From Agriotes lineatus (Eukaryota; Arthropoda; Insecta; Coleoptera; Elateridae), in the NCBI GenBank assembly GCA_940337035.1, contig OW679197.1:55945903-56009902 (forward strand): a DNA stretch of 64,000 nucleotides. Direction: 5' to 3'. Within the stretch, counting starts at the first letter, position 1. Every line of letters starts with the position of its first letter. The position numbers were made by a program, and so were the translations under genes. The notes under the pieces were generated by a model. The model was not told where the DNA came from. It saw only the letters and a program-made list of their open reading frames with translations, and did not search any database. Of the stretch, positions 24,288 through 34,765 are shown one piece after another.

Positions 24288-25043
24288 CGTGTGGAAATAA
24301 AGTAACGGATAAATTCATTATCTTCGTTAATATTAATTTTTATGAAAAAATCTTGAAAGGGTATAGCGATTTTAAATGTAGGATATACACTACAACCGCC
24401 TTTATGTTGCTACGTCTTTTGTTTTAAAAGTTATGACGTCATCGACTTTTTTTAAATGACAACCTGTATTTTTCATTATTGATTTTGGTAGTACTGTTTA
24501 TGCTGTTTTCAATGATATAAAATGTTCAATATGTTTTATCTGAAAAAAATCGAGAAAAATGGTCTTAAAGTTTAAATACTAAAAACCAATGAAATGAGCA
24601 AAATAAATCTAATTACCGGTGGATTAACTTTGAATGGAGTTCTAGTTGAATTTTTCAATTGTTTTTTTAAATTTCAATAAAAACCAATGTGACGCCAATG
24701 ACTTTCCGTCAAACGTAGGTAACTAGATTTATTTTGCTCATTTCATTGGTTTTTATATTTAAACTTCAAGACCATTTTTCTCGATTTTTGCAGATGTAAC
24801 ATATTGAAAATTTTATATCATTGAAAATAACATAAAAAGTACTACCAAAATCAATAGTAAAAAATACAGGTCATTTAAAAAAAAGTCGATGACGTCATAA
24901 CTTTTAAAACAAATGACGTAGCAACATAAAGGTGGTTGTGGTGTATGTCCTACAATTAAAATCGATATCCCCTTCAAGATTTTGTCATAAAAATTAATAT
25001 TAACAAAGTTAATGAATTTTTTCGTTGCTTTATTTCCACACTG
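24288..25043. repeat. Foldback repeat with ~325-bp arms
   Basis: 24288-24617 and 24718-25043 are imperfect reverse complements separated by about 100 bp. Landmarks include GTGTGGAAATAAAG against CTTTATTTCCACAC at the outer ends, AAAGTTATGACGTCATCGAC against GTCGATGACGTCATAACTTT in the middle, and CCAATGAAATGAGCAAAATA against TATTTTGCTCATTTCATTGG inside. It has no protein coding capacity; a 120-residue minus-strand open frame (24813-25175) is composition only. Confidence 0.85.
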
Positions 25044-25255
25044 TATAATCCGCATGAAAAATATCGTCTTCTTCCAGCAAATAGTTTTTGAGCTATACTG
25101 CCAACAGATAGACTGACAGACAGATAGACGGAATTGAGAAAACCTATTTTTCGTTATCCAGGAACCCTGAAACATGAAAATCTGAAGAAATCTGGGAAGA
25201 TGATTTTTTCGCCATTACCATACTTTCTTCGTGTTTTAGACGAGGGAAGTAACAA
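25044..25255 (+). repeat. Dispersed repeat S, copy 1
   Basis: Contains GACTGACAGACAGATAGACG, then TTTCGTTATCCAGGAACCCT, and ends in a small hairpin (CTTCGTGTTTTAGACGAGGG then AAGT). A related copy lies in reverse at 61812-62000. It directly abuts the foldback repeat and may belong to it. Confidence 0.55.
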
Positions 25256-26814
25256 ATTCTCTGTAATTTTAAAACAAAAAATGTTTTTGTCATAAAAAAT
25301 ACCCATATTAAAATAATGTTAGATACCTATATTACAATGTTCATTAGTTAGAGCATCCTCTTATATTCTTACAATTCAAATTATTTGGAAATTGATTTAG
25401 ATGTTCAAACTTTGGTGCCAAGTAAATTAAAAAAACTTGGACAGTACATTTCGGATCTTATTACTACGAGTAGGTACTCTTAGTACAGAAAGTCCCACTG
25501 CAACGACAATACGCTGTGAATTGCACGGTAGGTTGTGCTGAGATCATTCTTTATTAATTATCTATAGTTGTCTATAATTTAACAGTCTTGAACTGGTTGT
25601 GCATTCTCTGTGAAAATATTTCATTAATTGTTACGGTGGTGTCATGCACATAGCAGAAGCATAAGAGTTATTAACAGAAGCGTCTATAGATCGGATCAGC
25701 AGAACTTTTAAAAAAAGTGGAACTATAGCCAAAAATACTCTTAGAACAAGAGATGATGAAATTTACAACACTAAATGTAAAAATGTTGCCTTGTATTTTC
25801 TTTGACCCCATTGTAATAAAAATTATTACAGTATTGCAGTTATTCGTCAAACTGTCAATATAGGAATACTTTTGCGATTCGGGGTTATACGAGCATTATA
25901 CTGCCTCCCTAAGCAAGAAAGTAGGATCTGCATTTTTTGTCAAATCGTAATTACTAGGTAACCCACGTATTTAGCGGCTCACATTTTAAGCTTTTTCTAA
26001 TAGAATTAAAATTTCAGAAGAAAAGGAACAGGAGACTTACAAATTATGGAAGAGTTTAGTAACGGCGTTTCTGTTGTTGATGGTGATCATATGTCTTATT
26101 TAAATAATGCAGATTTATAGAGCAACAGCTCTCAAGTTACTGTTCGAGAACCAACACAAACTAAATAAAATTTCTGTAAAAGCAGCTGTAGAAAAGATTG
26201 TTTATTTACAAGAAATACATAAATAGAAAATAATTGAAAACCGTTAGGTTAATAACATTTGCAAAAACCAACTGCAACAAGAAATGTCCAACAGAGATAA
26301 GCAGAAAGAGACAATAATATTTAAACGTTTAATTTTGGAATATGAAGCACTCTGAAAGAAAACCATTTATGTTACATCACATCATCCGAGAAGTGGTAAA
26401 TCGCACTAGAAAAAATCCTAGACAAGAAAATATCTTTAAATATAGAGACACAAATACTTCACCCTTTATCCAAAAATCCAAATGATTAAAGACCATTTGT
26501 TCTTGTTAACATAGAATTTCGGCTTAGGCCGCGTAGTCTTTGTGAATAAACACCCTGCATTCTCTGGCTTAATGTGCATTGCACCGTGTGAACTCGAGCA
26601 AGGATCCACGCGATGGCTATGCTCTTTGGTGGCTCGTGTTGTTTGAGTACCTTATGAACTAGTATACTTAGGCAGATTTGGCCTTGTTGCTGTTTGTGCA
26701 CCCATATTGACTAACGTTTCGCATCAATCATCAATAACAAAATCCTTTGGAAAATGACTATTTGTTAACAATTGCATACACAATAGAATTTTGTGAAAAA
26801 GGTAAAGGTTTAAG
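25256..26814. other. AT-rich interval, nothing recognised
   Basis: Short open segments near 25640-25800 and 26010-26110 look protein-like in composition but match no family I know. No gene is called. Confidence 0.3.
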
Positions 26815-27097
26815 GTAATTTCAATTCCCCAACTGGGAACGGGGCTGCTATAGGAAACTTACGTTCCTCTTCTGCCAATAACGGGAATTCCAGGATGGGC
26901 AAGAGAAAGGAGGGGTGAAGAATGGAAGAGAGCCAGGAAAGGTAGAGAAATACTGCCCCAACATTCGCCTGAGAGAAGGTACTCTGTTGACTCAGGAAAA
27001 CCACCTAAAAATATAAATCAGAGCAGACGGCCACGGGAATCGAACTCAAGACCTCCCGAATGCTAGGCAGACGTGCTAACCACTAATCCACAGAGAT
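26815..27097 (-). repeat. tRNA-derived SINE
   Basis: Read on the minus strand, 27097-27026 is a tRNA-like head. GGATTAGTGGTTAGCACG (27072-27088) matches an A-box and GAGTTCGATTCCCG (27034-27047) a B-box, at normal tRNA spacing, so it has an RNA polymerase III promoter. The acceptor ends do not pair, so it is not a functional tRNA. A non-tRNA body of about 210 bp follows down to about 26815. Confidence 0.8.
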
Positions 27098-27821
27098 AAA
27101 CGTGTCCATAATTTATAAATCTGTAATAATATGCTTTTCAGTGTGAAATACAATTCTCTCTCGGGTTTTTCCAAACCCTCTGAACCCCCTTAGTCCCGAT
27201 ACTGGTCCTGGCGATTCAAAGAAGATCTAATATCAAAGTTTTACATTTGTATGGGAAATACATGATGTGCATATGTAACTATCTAGTTAGACAACGGTGC
27301 AGCCGAAAATAAGAGTTGGTAACTTTATTGTTTTTTTATTTCTCTCGTCAACTACTGTGAACATATTGATTTGAAAACATAGAAAATTACATATTTTAAG
27401 TATGAACACACCTTTATATTCACAAATTTCTTCCACCACCAAGTGGAGCTATCTTTAAACAAGAAAGGAAAAGTTTGTAATTTTTAAGATTTTCCCGACT
27501 GCGTGCAAATGGCTAATTCCAAAAAGTGGGGAAAATAAAGCTAGGAAACTTTTATAAGTGGAAACACCACACATTGCAATATAAATAAAACAAGAGAAGT
27601 CCACGACAAGTTTGTCAGCGCTGACATAACGTTACCGCTTAAATAATTTAAATTAACAGCCAGCACCAGAGAGAGAAACTATAATTTCTCAAAATTGTTG
27701 TCAATTAGTACGGAAATTTTCCAGTTTTAACAAAAGAAACTATTCACGATAAATTATTGTTGTACTTACTAATTTAATTCGAACAATTTTCAAACTATAT
27801 AGCAGTAAGTACTTTTATCTT
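27098..27821. other. AT-rich interval, nothing recognised
   Basis: No motif or repeat border was seen between the SINE and the foldback half-copy. Confidence 0.35.
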
Positions 27822-28376
27822 ACAGTAGCAGCTATTGCCATACATTATACAACTGTTTTCAGTGACTAAAGTGAAATTTTTTTCACTAGTGAGTATAAAA
27901 GATTTTTATAATCACTAGTGAGTAAAACTTAATTTTAGTCACTGAAAACAGTTGTATAATGTATTTTATACTCACTAGTGAATAAAACTTCATTTTAGTC
28001 ACTAAAAACAGTTGTATAATGTATGTTAATAGGTGCTACTGTAACTATCTATTGTCTGTTTTGCGATATATTCTGACGGCTCAAACTGTTTAGGCATACA
28101 AATTGCTACTGTAAGATAAAACGTCATATATCACACGTGAGCGAAATGCCATTATAAGCTCGTGAGAAATTGTATCGCTCGTGCTGGGGCACTCGCCATT
28201 CAAAATTCTCACTCTCAAATAATGATGCATTTCTCTCACTTATAATATAATCTACTATTGTTTAGTTATTTTAGTTATTATTTTAAATTAATAGGCAATT
28301 AATAAGCTTCCTTATGTACTTTCGGATTTTTGCTTAGCGACAGTTTAATACTCTTTAGATAAACATGTTGGTAGCA
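27822..28376 (+). repeat. Right half of the foldback element, extra copy
   Basis: Nearly identical to about 31600-32156 in the same orientation, with differences such as GCGATATATTC against GCGACATATTC and CACTAGTGAG against CACCAGTGAG. It ends with CATGTTGGTAGCAT, then runs directly into the left arm of the large inverted repeat. Its left border follows TTTTATCTTACAGTAGCA, a string that also occurs inside the full element near 31527. Confidence 0.85.
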
Positions 28377-29424
28377 TTTTTTAAGCTGAATTCAAAAATG
28401 TAATAATATAGCGTGTAATATGAACCGGTTAACAGACAAACGAAGTAATTTTTCATCGCCAAGCAGGCAGCGAACAAATTACAAAAACATCTGTTTACCA
28501 GCAAATCGCCCCGATCCTACACGAATTTAAAAGAAAACCGTTACAAAAATAACACAATAAATCGCGGCATGCCAGCTCAAAGGAGCACCAATTCTCAAGT
28601 GCAAACCTCTGCACAACAAAGATAATAAAGGGCCAACGGCTCGCCAGACCCCAAAACAAAAAAATTGCAAGCACATAAAACACCCCAATAAATCCGGAAG
28701 CCGACAAAAAAACGGCGCCGCTGAGAACAACTCCGAACGCGCTACCAAATTAATAATCCAAGTTCAATTACTAAAACGCTCTTAAATCAGAGTGCGCCCA
28801 ATCAAAACCCCCACATAAAAATACCTGCCGATAGGAAAAATTTACCGCCACCTGATAAAATCAACCCCAAGTCTCTAGCACCCGGGGAGGTCGAGAAAAA
28901 CGAATCAGCCAGCGAATGCATGAGGGCTGAGCTCGATCTAGAGACCGGCCGAAATTCAGCGTACACAGCGGCCCAGCGGAAACGCACTTTGTAATGGAGA
29001 AATCAGGGCCACGACCGAATACAGCGGGCAAGGGTGCAATATTACAAATTAAATTATAATTAGCGGAAGGAAGCATCCCAGGAAGGCGTGAATAGTATCA
29101 AAATTCATATAAAATTAGCGCGCAACCAATCAAAGCAAAATTAACTTCTTAACATACGCAATAAGAGTAATGCTTAAGTAAGTTTTACGCCGAACACGGA
29201 ATTAAAAAATTCCAATTTCAATTAATCTTTACCAAAACCTAGCAAATTGGGTGTCGTTAGAATCAACATTTCAACGACTATTGATTGCGACCCAAATCAA
29301 GTCAATAATTGATCACGCCGCTCAATTAAACGCGATAATCCGAAATACATCAAAAACGGGCCAAAACATCCCTTCTACTTCGACCAATGAGCTGCGAGAT
29401 CGCGTCTGACAAAGGACGGGCCCC

Positions 29425-29433
29425 TTTAAATAG
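29425..29433 (+). promoter_or_regulatory. TATA-like box of the putative LTR
   Basis: TTTAAATAG about 780 bases upstream of the AATAAA signal in the same unit; the inverted copy has it at 33611-33619 on the minus strand. Function is inferred from position only. Confidence 0.35.
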
Positions 29434-29603
29434 TCGGACGCTGGCAGTAGGAAATCACTCTGCCTCGGCGGGTCAATCCAGCAGCAACTCAACCCAGGAG
29501 AGTCAGCCAACAGCATCCAGCCTTCCAGGACCAGCTAGCAGCTCCAGCCTTCCAAGGATTTACCAGCCCCAGCCCTCTCCAGAGCCTATCACCTTCGTTG
29601 GAC

Positions 29604-30060
29604 ATAGCTGTTTGCCGCATCTACTGGACTTAGCTGTCTGCCGCATCCACTGGACTTAGCTGTCTACCGCATCTACTGGACATAGAGCCTGCCGCATCCA
29701 CTGGACTTAGCTGCCTGCCGCATCCACTGGACTTAGCTGTCTGCCGCATCCACTGGACTTAGCTGTCTGCCGCATCCACTGGACTTAGCTGCCTGCCGCA
29801 TCCACTGGACTTAGCTGTCTGCCGCATCTACTGGACTCAGAGCCAACCGCATTCGTTGGACTTAGAGCCAATCGCCTTCGTTGGACTTAGAGCCAATCGC
29901 CTTCGTTGGACTTAGAGCCAATCGCCTTCGTTGGACTTAGAGCCAATCGCCTTCGTTGGACTTAGAGCCAATCGCCTCCACTGGACTTAGAGCCAACCGC
30001 TTTCGTTGGACTTGGAGCCAATCGCCTTCGCTGGACAGAGAGCCTGCTGTCTTCGTGGGA
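29604..30060 (+). repeat. 25/26-bp minisatellite inside the left LTR
   Basis: About 18 units ending in GGAC. A first set of nine follows the pattern TTAGCTGTCTGCCGCATCCA (26 bp, one 25-bp variant beginning ATAGAGCC). A second set follows TTAGAGCCAATCGCCTTCGT (25 bp), with four identical units in a row. Confidence 0.92.
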
Positions 30061-30330
30061 TTTGGACACGGAGCCACTTTAGCCGCCGGCACCGCCTCCG
30101 AAGGACCACACCAGCTTCCAACTACGGATGCCAATCCGCCATTTTCTTTTTCTGTACATCTTTGTTACCTAGTTATAAGCTTATCTGTATGTTAGTTAGT
30201 AGTGTAAATATAATAAACTTTGTTCCAATCAAATCCAGTGTCTAGCTGAGGGTAACGCCCACCCTCCTCTTCCGAAACCGACGCCATTGAAGTAACCCTA
30301 CCGCTGAGCTATAAACCGAGGCGTGTTACG

Positions 30331-30805
30331 TGTGTTCTATTTAAAATAGGAGTTAATAAAAAAAATAAAAAGAAAACAAAAGAAACCCATTCAACTGGAA
30401 AATCATCTGTCTCACATCAATACACATTAAAAATTCAATAAAAATGTAAAGTTTAAAAAATCGTTAAAGCCGTTTTTGAAAAAATCGAAAAAAACCTGAA
30501 AAATCACAAAAGTAAACACCTACTTCCGGTTATGCGCTTTTCTTCAAAAGCTTGCTATTGCATCTACATAGTACACAAAACTTATATATGAAATTTCAAC
30601 GCCATACCTCTTTTCGTTTTTGAGATATTCTGTTCACAGACAGACACACACAGACACACACACAGACAGGAGACAGACCAATGAAAAAAAATATGTTTTT
30701 TAGGTTCAGGGAACTCTAAAATATGAAGATCTGTTGAAAACTCAATTTCGAATTTTTGGGGTGAATCTAATACTTCCTTTATTGTAAAAGGAAGTACAAA
30801 CTAGT
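30331..30805 (+). repeat. Repeat family R, 3' part, left arm
   Basis: Matches 47793-48236 closely: CACCTACTTCCGGTTATGCG, TTTTGAGATATTCTGTTCA, a CAGACA-rich microsatellite (30636-30675), and a terminal hairpin made of ACTTCCTTT and AAAGGAAGT. Here the hairpin is followed by ACAAACTAGT. Confidence 0.85.
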
Positions 30806-30883
30806 GTCATAACCCCCATAATACATCTGCAATCAGTATAAATATGCCATCATAATATATTGGTTTTGAATAAAAGTAACGTA

Positions 30884-31132
30884 TTTTTTGCACTACTAGT
30901 GTCAGAACGCGGCGTTATTGGCCTATTTTTAGGTCGTGAATTTGATTTTCTCCACCAAGGGAGAGAAAGTAAAATAAACAATTTTCACCGTGGTAACTAA
31001 TAAATTGCTAAGTTACCAAATATGACTATTTTAATTTTGACGTTTTAAAGAGCTGTATTGTCAGGTTGACAGCTAAATATTTTCGAAATTTGTTGGAAAT
31101 TTAGGTATTAAGCCGTTTGGTAGTGCAAAAAA
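30884..31132. mobile_element. 249-bp TA-flanked MITE
   Basis: Ends are TTTTTTGCACTAC and GTAGTGCAAAAAA, a perfect 13-bp inverted repeat, with TA at 30882-30883 and 31133-31134. Non-coding. Confidence 0.75.
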
Positions 31133-31263
31133 TAGTATATACACCACGGTAGCGAATCGTCTTATAACCTTCGCGCTTTAGATACTTCGCGCTGCGCGCT
31201 CAGTATCTAATATGCGCTCAGGTTATAATACTGCGCTTCGCTACCTTGATGTATAATATACTA
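31133..31263. repeat. Small CpG-rich hairpin repeat
   Basis: An imperfect palindrome. GTAGCGAATCGTCTTATAAC on the left pairs with GGTTATAATACTGCGCTTCG on the right, and AGATACT with AGTATCT near the centre. Outer ends read ATAGTATATACACCA and ATAATATACTAT. Confidence 0.7.
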
Positions 31264-32156
31264 TTATGCTACCAACATGTTTATCTAAAGAGTATTAAAC
31301 TGTCGCTAAGCAAAAATCCGAAAGTACATAAGGAAGCTTATTAATTGCCTATTAATTTAAAATAATAACTAAAATAACTAAACAATAGTAGATTATATTA
31401 TAAGTGAGAGAAATGCATCATTATTTGAGAGTGAGAATTTTGAATGGCGAGTGCCCCAGCACGAGCGATACAATTTCTCACGAGCTTATAATGGCATTTC
31501 GCTCACGTGTGATATATGACGTTTTATCTTACAGTAGCAATTTGTATGCCTAAACAGTTTGAGCCGTCAGAATATGTCGCAAAACAGACAATAGATAGTT
31601 ACAGTAGCACCTATTAACATACATTATACAACTGTTTTTAGTGACTAAAGTGAAATTTTTTTCACTAGTGAGTATAAAAGATTTTTATAATCACCAGTGA
31701 GTAAAACTTAATTTTAGTCACTGAAAACAGTTGTATAATGTATTTTATACTCACTAGTGAATAAAACTTCATTTTAGTCACTAAAAACAGTTGTATAATG
31801 TATGTTAATAGGTGCTACTGTAACTATCTATTGTCTGTTTTGCGACATATTCTGACGGCTCAAACTGTTTAGGCATACAAATTGCTACTGTAAGATAAAA
31901 CGTCATATATCACACGTGAGCGAAATGCCATTATAAGCTCGTGAGAAATTGTATCGCTCGTGCTGGGGCACTCGCCATTCAAAATTCTCACTCTCAAATA
32001 ATGATGCATTTCTCTCACTTATAATATAATCTACTATTGTTTAGTTATTTTAGTTATTATTTTAAATTAATAGGCAATTAATAAGCTTCCTTATGTACTT
32101 TCGGATTTTTGCTTAGCGACAGTTTAATACTCTTTAGATAAACATGTTGGTAGCAT
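31264..32156. mobile_element. 893-bp foldback element
   Basis: The outer ends are ATGCTACCAACATGTTTATC and its reverse complement, and the inverted match runs about 415 bp from each side (31264-31678 and 31742-32156), leaving a short centre of about 63 bp. Internal motifs CACTAGTGAGTATAAAA and ACAGTTGTATAATGTAT are repeated. Flanks are compatible with a TA duplication (TA-TGCTACC and GGTAGCA-TA). No coding capacity. Confidence 0.85.
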
Positions 32157-32238
32157 AAAATACGTTACTTTTATTCAAAACCAATATATTATGATGGCAT
32201 ATTTATACTGATTGCAGATGTATTATGGGGGTTATGAC

Positions 32239-32713
32239 ACTAGTTTGTACTTCCTTTTACAATAAAGGAAGTATTAGATTCACCCCAAAAATTCGAAATT
32301 GAGTTTTCAACAGATCTTCATATTTTAGAGTTCCCTGAACCTAAAAAACATATTTTTTTTCATTGGTCTGTCTCCTGTCTGTGTGTGTGTCTGTGTGTGT
32401 CTGTCTGTGAACAGAATATCTCAAAAACGAAAAGAGGTATGGCGTTGAAATTTCATATATAAGTTTTGTGTACTATGTAGATGCAATAGCAAGCTTTTGA
32501 AGAAAAGCGCATAACCGGAAGTAGGTGTTTACTTTTGTGATTTTTCAGGTTTTTTTCGATTTTTTCAAAACGGCTTTAACGATTTTTTAAACTTTACATT
32601 TTTATTGAATTTTTAATGTGTATTGATGTGAGACAGATGATTTTCCAGTTGAATGGGTTTCTTTTGTTTTCTTTTTTATTTTTTTTATTAACTCCTATTT
32701 TAAATAGAACACA
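32239..32713 (-). repeat. Repeat family R, 3' part, right arm
   Basis: Inverted copy of 30331-30805, including the hairpin end and the CAGACA-rich tract (read as TGTCTG on this strand). Confidence 0.85.
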
Positions 32714-34630
32714 CGTAACACGCCTCGGTTTATAGCTCAGCGGTAGGGTTACTTCAATGGCGTCGGTTTCGGAAGAGGAGGGTGGGCGTTACCCTCAGCT
32801 AGACACTGGATTTGATTGGAACAAAGTTTATTATATTTACACTACTAACTAACATACAGATAAGCTTATAACTAGGTAACAAAGATGTACAGAAAAAGAA
32901 AATGGCGGATTGGCATCCGTAGTTGGAAGCTGGTGTGGTCCTTCGGAGGCGGTGCCGGCGGCTAAAGTGGCTCCGTGTCCAAATCCCACGAAGACAGCAG
33001 GCTCTCTGTCCAGCGAAGGCGATTGGCTCCAAGTCCAACGAAAGCGGTTGGCTCTAAGTCCAGTGGAGGCGATTGGTTCTAAGTCCAACGAAGGCGATTG
33101 GCTCTAAGTCCAACGAAGGCGATTGGCTCTAAGTCCAACGAAGGCGATTGGCTCTAAGTCCAACGAATGCGGTTGGCTCTGAGTCCAGTAGATGCGGCAG
33201 ACAGCTAAGTCCAGTGGATGCGGCAGGCAGCTAAGTCCAGTGGATGCGGCAGACAGCTAAGTCCAGTGGATGCGGCAGACAGCTAAGTCCAGTGGATGCG
33301 GCAGGCAGCTAAGTCCAGTGGATGCGGCAGGCTCTATGTCCAGTAGATGCGGTAGACAGCTAAGTCCAGTGGATGCGGCAGGCTCTATGTCCAGTAGATG
33401 CGGTAGACAGCTAAGTCCAGTAGATGCGGCAAACAGCTATGTCCAACGAAGGTGATAGGCTCTGGAGAGGGCTGGGGCTGGTAAATCCTTGGAAGGCTGG
33501 AGCTGCTAGCTGGTCCTGGAAGGCTGGATGCTGTTGGCTGACTCTCCTGGGTTGAGTTGCTGCTGGATTGACCCGCCGAGGCAGAGTGATTTCCTACTGC
33601 CAGCGTCCGACTATTTAAAGGAGCCCGGCCTTTGTCAGACGCGATCTCGCAGCTCATTGGTCGAAGTAGAAGGGATGTTTTGGCCCGTTTTTGATGTATT
33701 TCGGATTATCGCGTTTAATTGAGCGGCGTGATCAATTATTGACTTGATTTGGGTCGCAATCAATAGTCGTTGAAATGTTGATTCTAACGACACCCAATTT
33801 GCTAGGTTTTGGTAAAGATTAATTGAAATTGGAATTTTTTAATTCCGTGTTCGGCGTAAAACTTACTTAAGCATTACTCTTATTGCGTATGTTAAGAAGT
33901 TAATTTTGCTTTGATTGGTTGCGCGCTAATTTTATATGAATTTTGATACTATTCACGCCTTCCTGGGATGCTTCCTTCCGCTAATTATAATTTAATTTGT
34001 AATATTGCACCCTTGCCCGCTATATTCGGTCGTGGCCCTGATTTCTCCATTACAAAGTGCGTTTCCGCTGGGCCGCTGTGTACGCTGAATTTCGGCCGGT
34101 CTCTAGATCGAGCTCAGCCCGCATGCATTCGCTGGCTGATTCGTTTTTCTCGACCTCCCCGGGTGCTAGAGACTTGGGGTTGATTTTATCAGGTGGCGGT
34201 AAATTTTTCCTATCGGCAGGTATCCTTATGTGGGGGTTTTGATTGGGCGCACTCTGATTTAAGAGCGTTTTAGTAATTGAACTTGGATTATTAATTTGGT
34301 AGCGCGTTCGGGGTTGTTCTCAGCGGCGCCGTTTTTTTGTCGGCTTCCGGATTTATTGGGGTGTTTTATGTGCTTGCAATTTTTTTGTTTTGGGGTCTGG
34401 CGAGCCGTTGGCCCTTTATTGTCTTTGTTGTGCAGAGGTTTGCACTTGAGAATTGGTGCTCCTTTGAGCTGGCATGCCGCGATTTATTGTGTTATTTTTG
34501 TAACGGTTTTCTTTTAAATTCGTGTAGGATCGGGGCGATTTGCTGGTGAACAGATGTTTTTGTAATTTGTTCGCTGCCTGCTTGGCGATGAAAAATTACT
34601 TCGTTTGTCTGTTAACCGGTTCATATTACA
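32714..34630 (-). mobile_element. Putative solo LTR, right copy
   Basis: Same structure as the left copy: TGTAATATG end at 34630, GTGTTACG end at 32714, TATA-like box at 33611-33619, AATAAA in reverse near 32827-32832. Because both arms carry the LTR at the same place in family R, the LTR was present before the arm was duplicated. Confidence 0.6.
32984..33440 (-). repeat. 25/26-bp minisatellite inside the right LTR
   Basis: Same unit types as the left copy but a different order. It has ten units of the GCCGCATCCA type against nine on the left (an extra ATAGAGCC plus CTACCGC pair replaces one unit). It has three instead of four units of the identical CGCCTTCGT type. Total length is unchanged. 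Confidence 0.9.
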
Positions 34631-34765
34631 CGCTATATTATTACATTTTTGAATTCAGCTTAAAATTCTAGAGAAAATTTGTCTCTTGAACTAACGCTCT
34701 ATTTTGTACCGTTTTTGTAGAATTTGTAATTTTTGAAAAGTTTTGACAAATGCTTAAAAAATTAA
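34631..34765 (-). repeat. Repeat family R, 5' part
   Basis: Reverse complement of about 47665-47785 (TTTTGACAAATGCTTAAAA, TAGAATTTGTAATTTTTGAA, GAATTCAGCTT). With 32239-32713 it makes up one family R copy split by the LTR. Confidence 0.8.

Larger units (their letters stand above)
28414..30330 (+). mobile_element. Putative solo LTR, left copy
   Basis: A 1.9-kb block interrupts repeat family R between AAATGTAATAATA and GTGTTCTATTTAAAATAG, which are close together in the uninterrupted copy at 47772-47805. It begins TGTAATATGAACCGG and ends GGCGTGTTACG, has a TATA-like TTTAAATAG (29425-29433) and a polyadenylation signal AATAAA (30212-30217), as an LTR would. CGTGT occurs at both junctions (28412-28416, 30329-30333) and may be the 5-bp target duplication. 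No internal coding region, primer site or second LTR adjoins it. Open frames inside (79-90 residues) have no known domain. Classification as an LTR is inference. Confidence 0.6.
28380..30887 (+). repeat. Left arm of the 2.5-kb inverted repeat
   Basis: Each base here pairs with a position near 63044 minus its coordinate in 32157-34664, from TTTAAGCTGAATTC at the outer end to GTAACGTATTTT at the inner end. Identity is very high but not complete: there are point differences (for example near 28625, 28921 and 29417), single-base indels in A and T runs near 30378 and 30470, and minisatellite rearrangement. The arm contains a putative solo LTR and the 3' part of repeat family R. Confidence 0.93.
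32157..34664 (-). repeat. Right arm of the 2.5-kb inverted repeat
   Basis: Inverted partner of 28380-30887. Unlike the left arm, family R continues past its outer border (34664 to about 34765), so this locus looks like the parental one and the left arm like the derived copy. Confidence 0.93.

Noticed and set aside
29604..30060. Regular 25/26-bp repeats resembling a CRISPR array
   Set aside because: Units are contiguous and similar throughout, with no unique spacers; it is a minisatellite in a eukaryotic LTR-like block.
30780..30806. Hairpin plus CTAGT at the end of family R as a Helitron 3' end
   Set aside because: The uninterrupted copy at 48236 lacks CTRR after the hairpin, so the match may be chance.
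32720..32800. tRNA-like TAGCTCAGCGGTAG string near the LTR end
   Set aside because: Only an A-box-like match; no B-box and no cloverleaf could be drawn.
29387..33657. Paired open frames of 60-90 residues in the two arms as genes
   Set aside because: They mirror each other only because the arms are inverted copies, and they contain no known domain.
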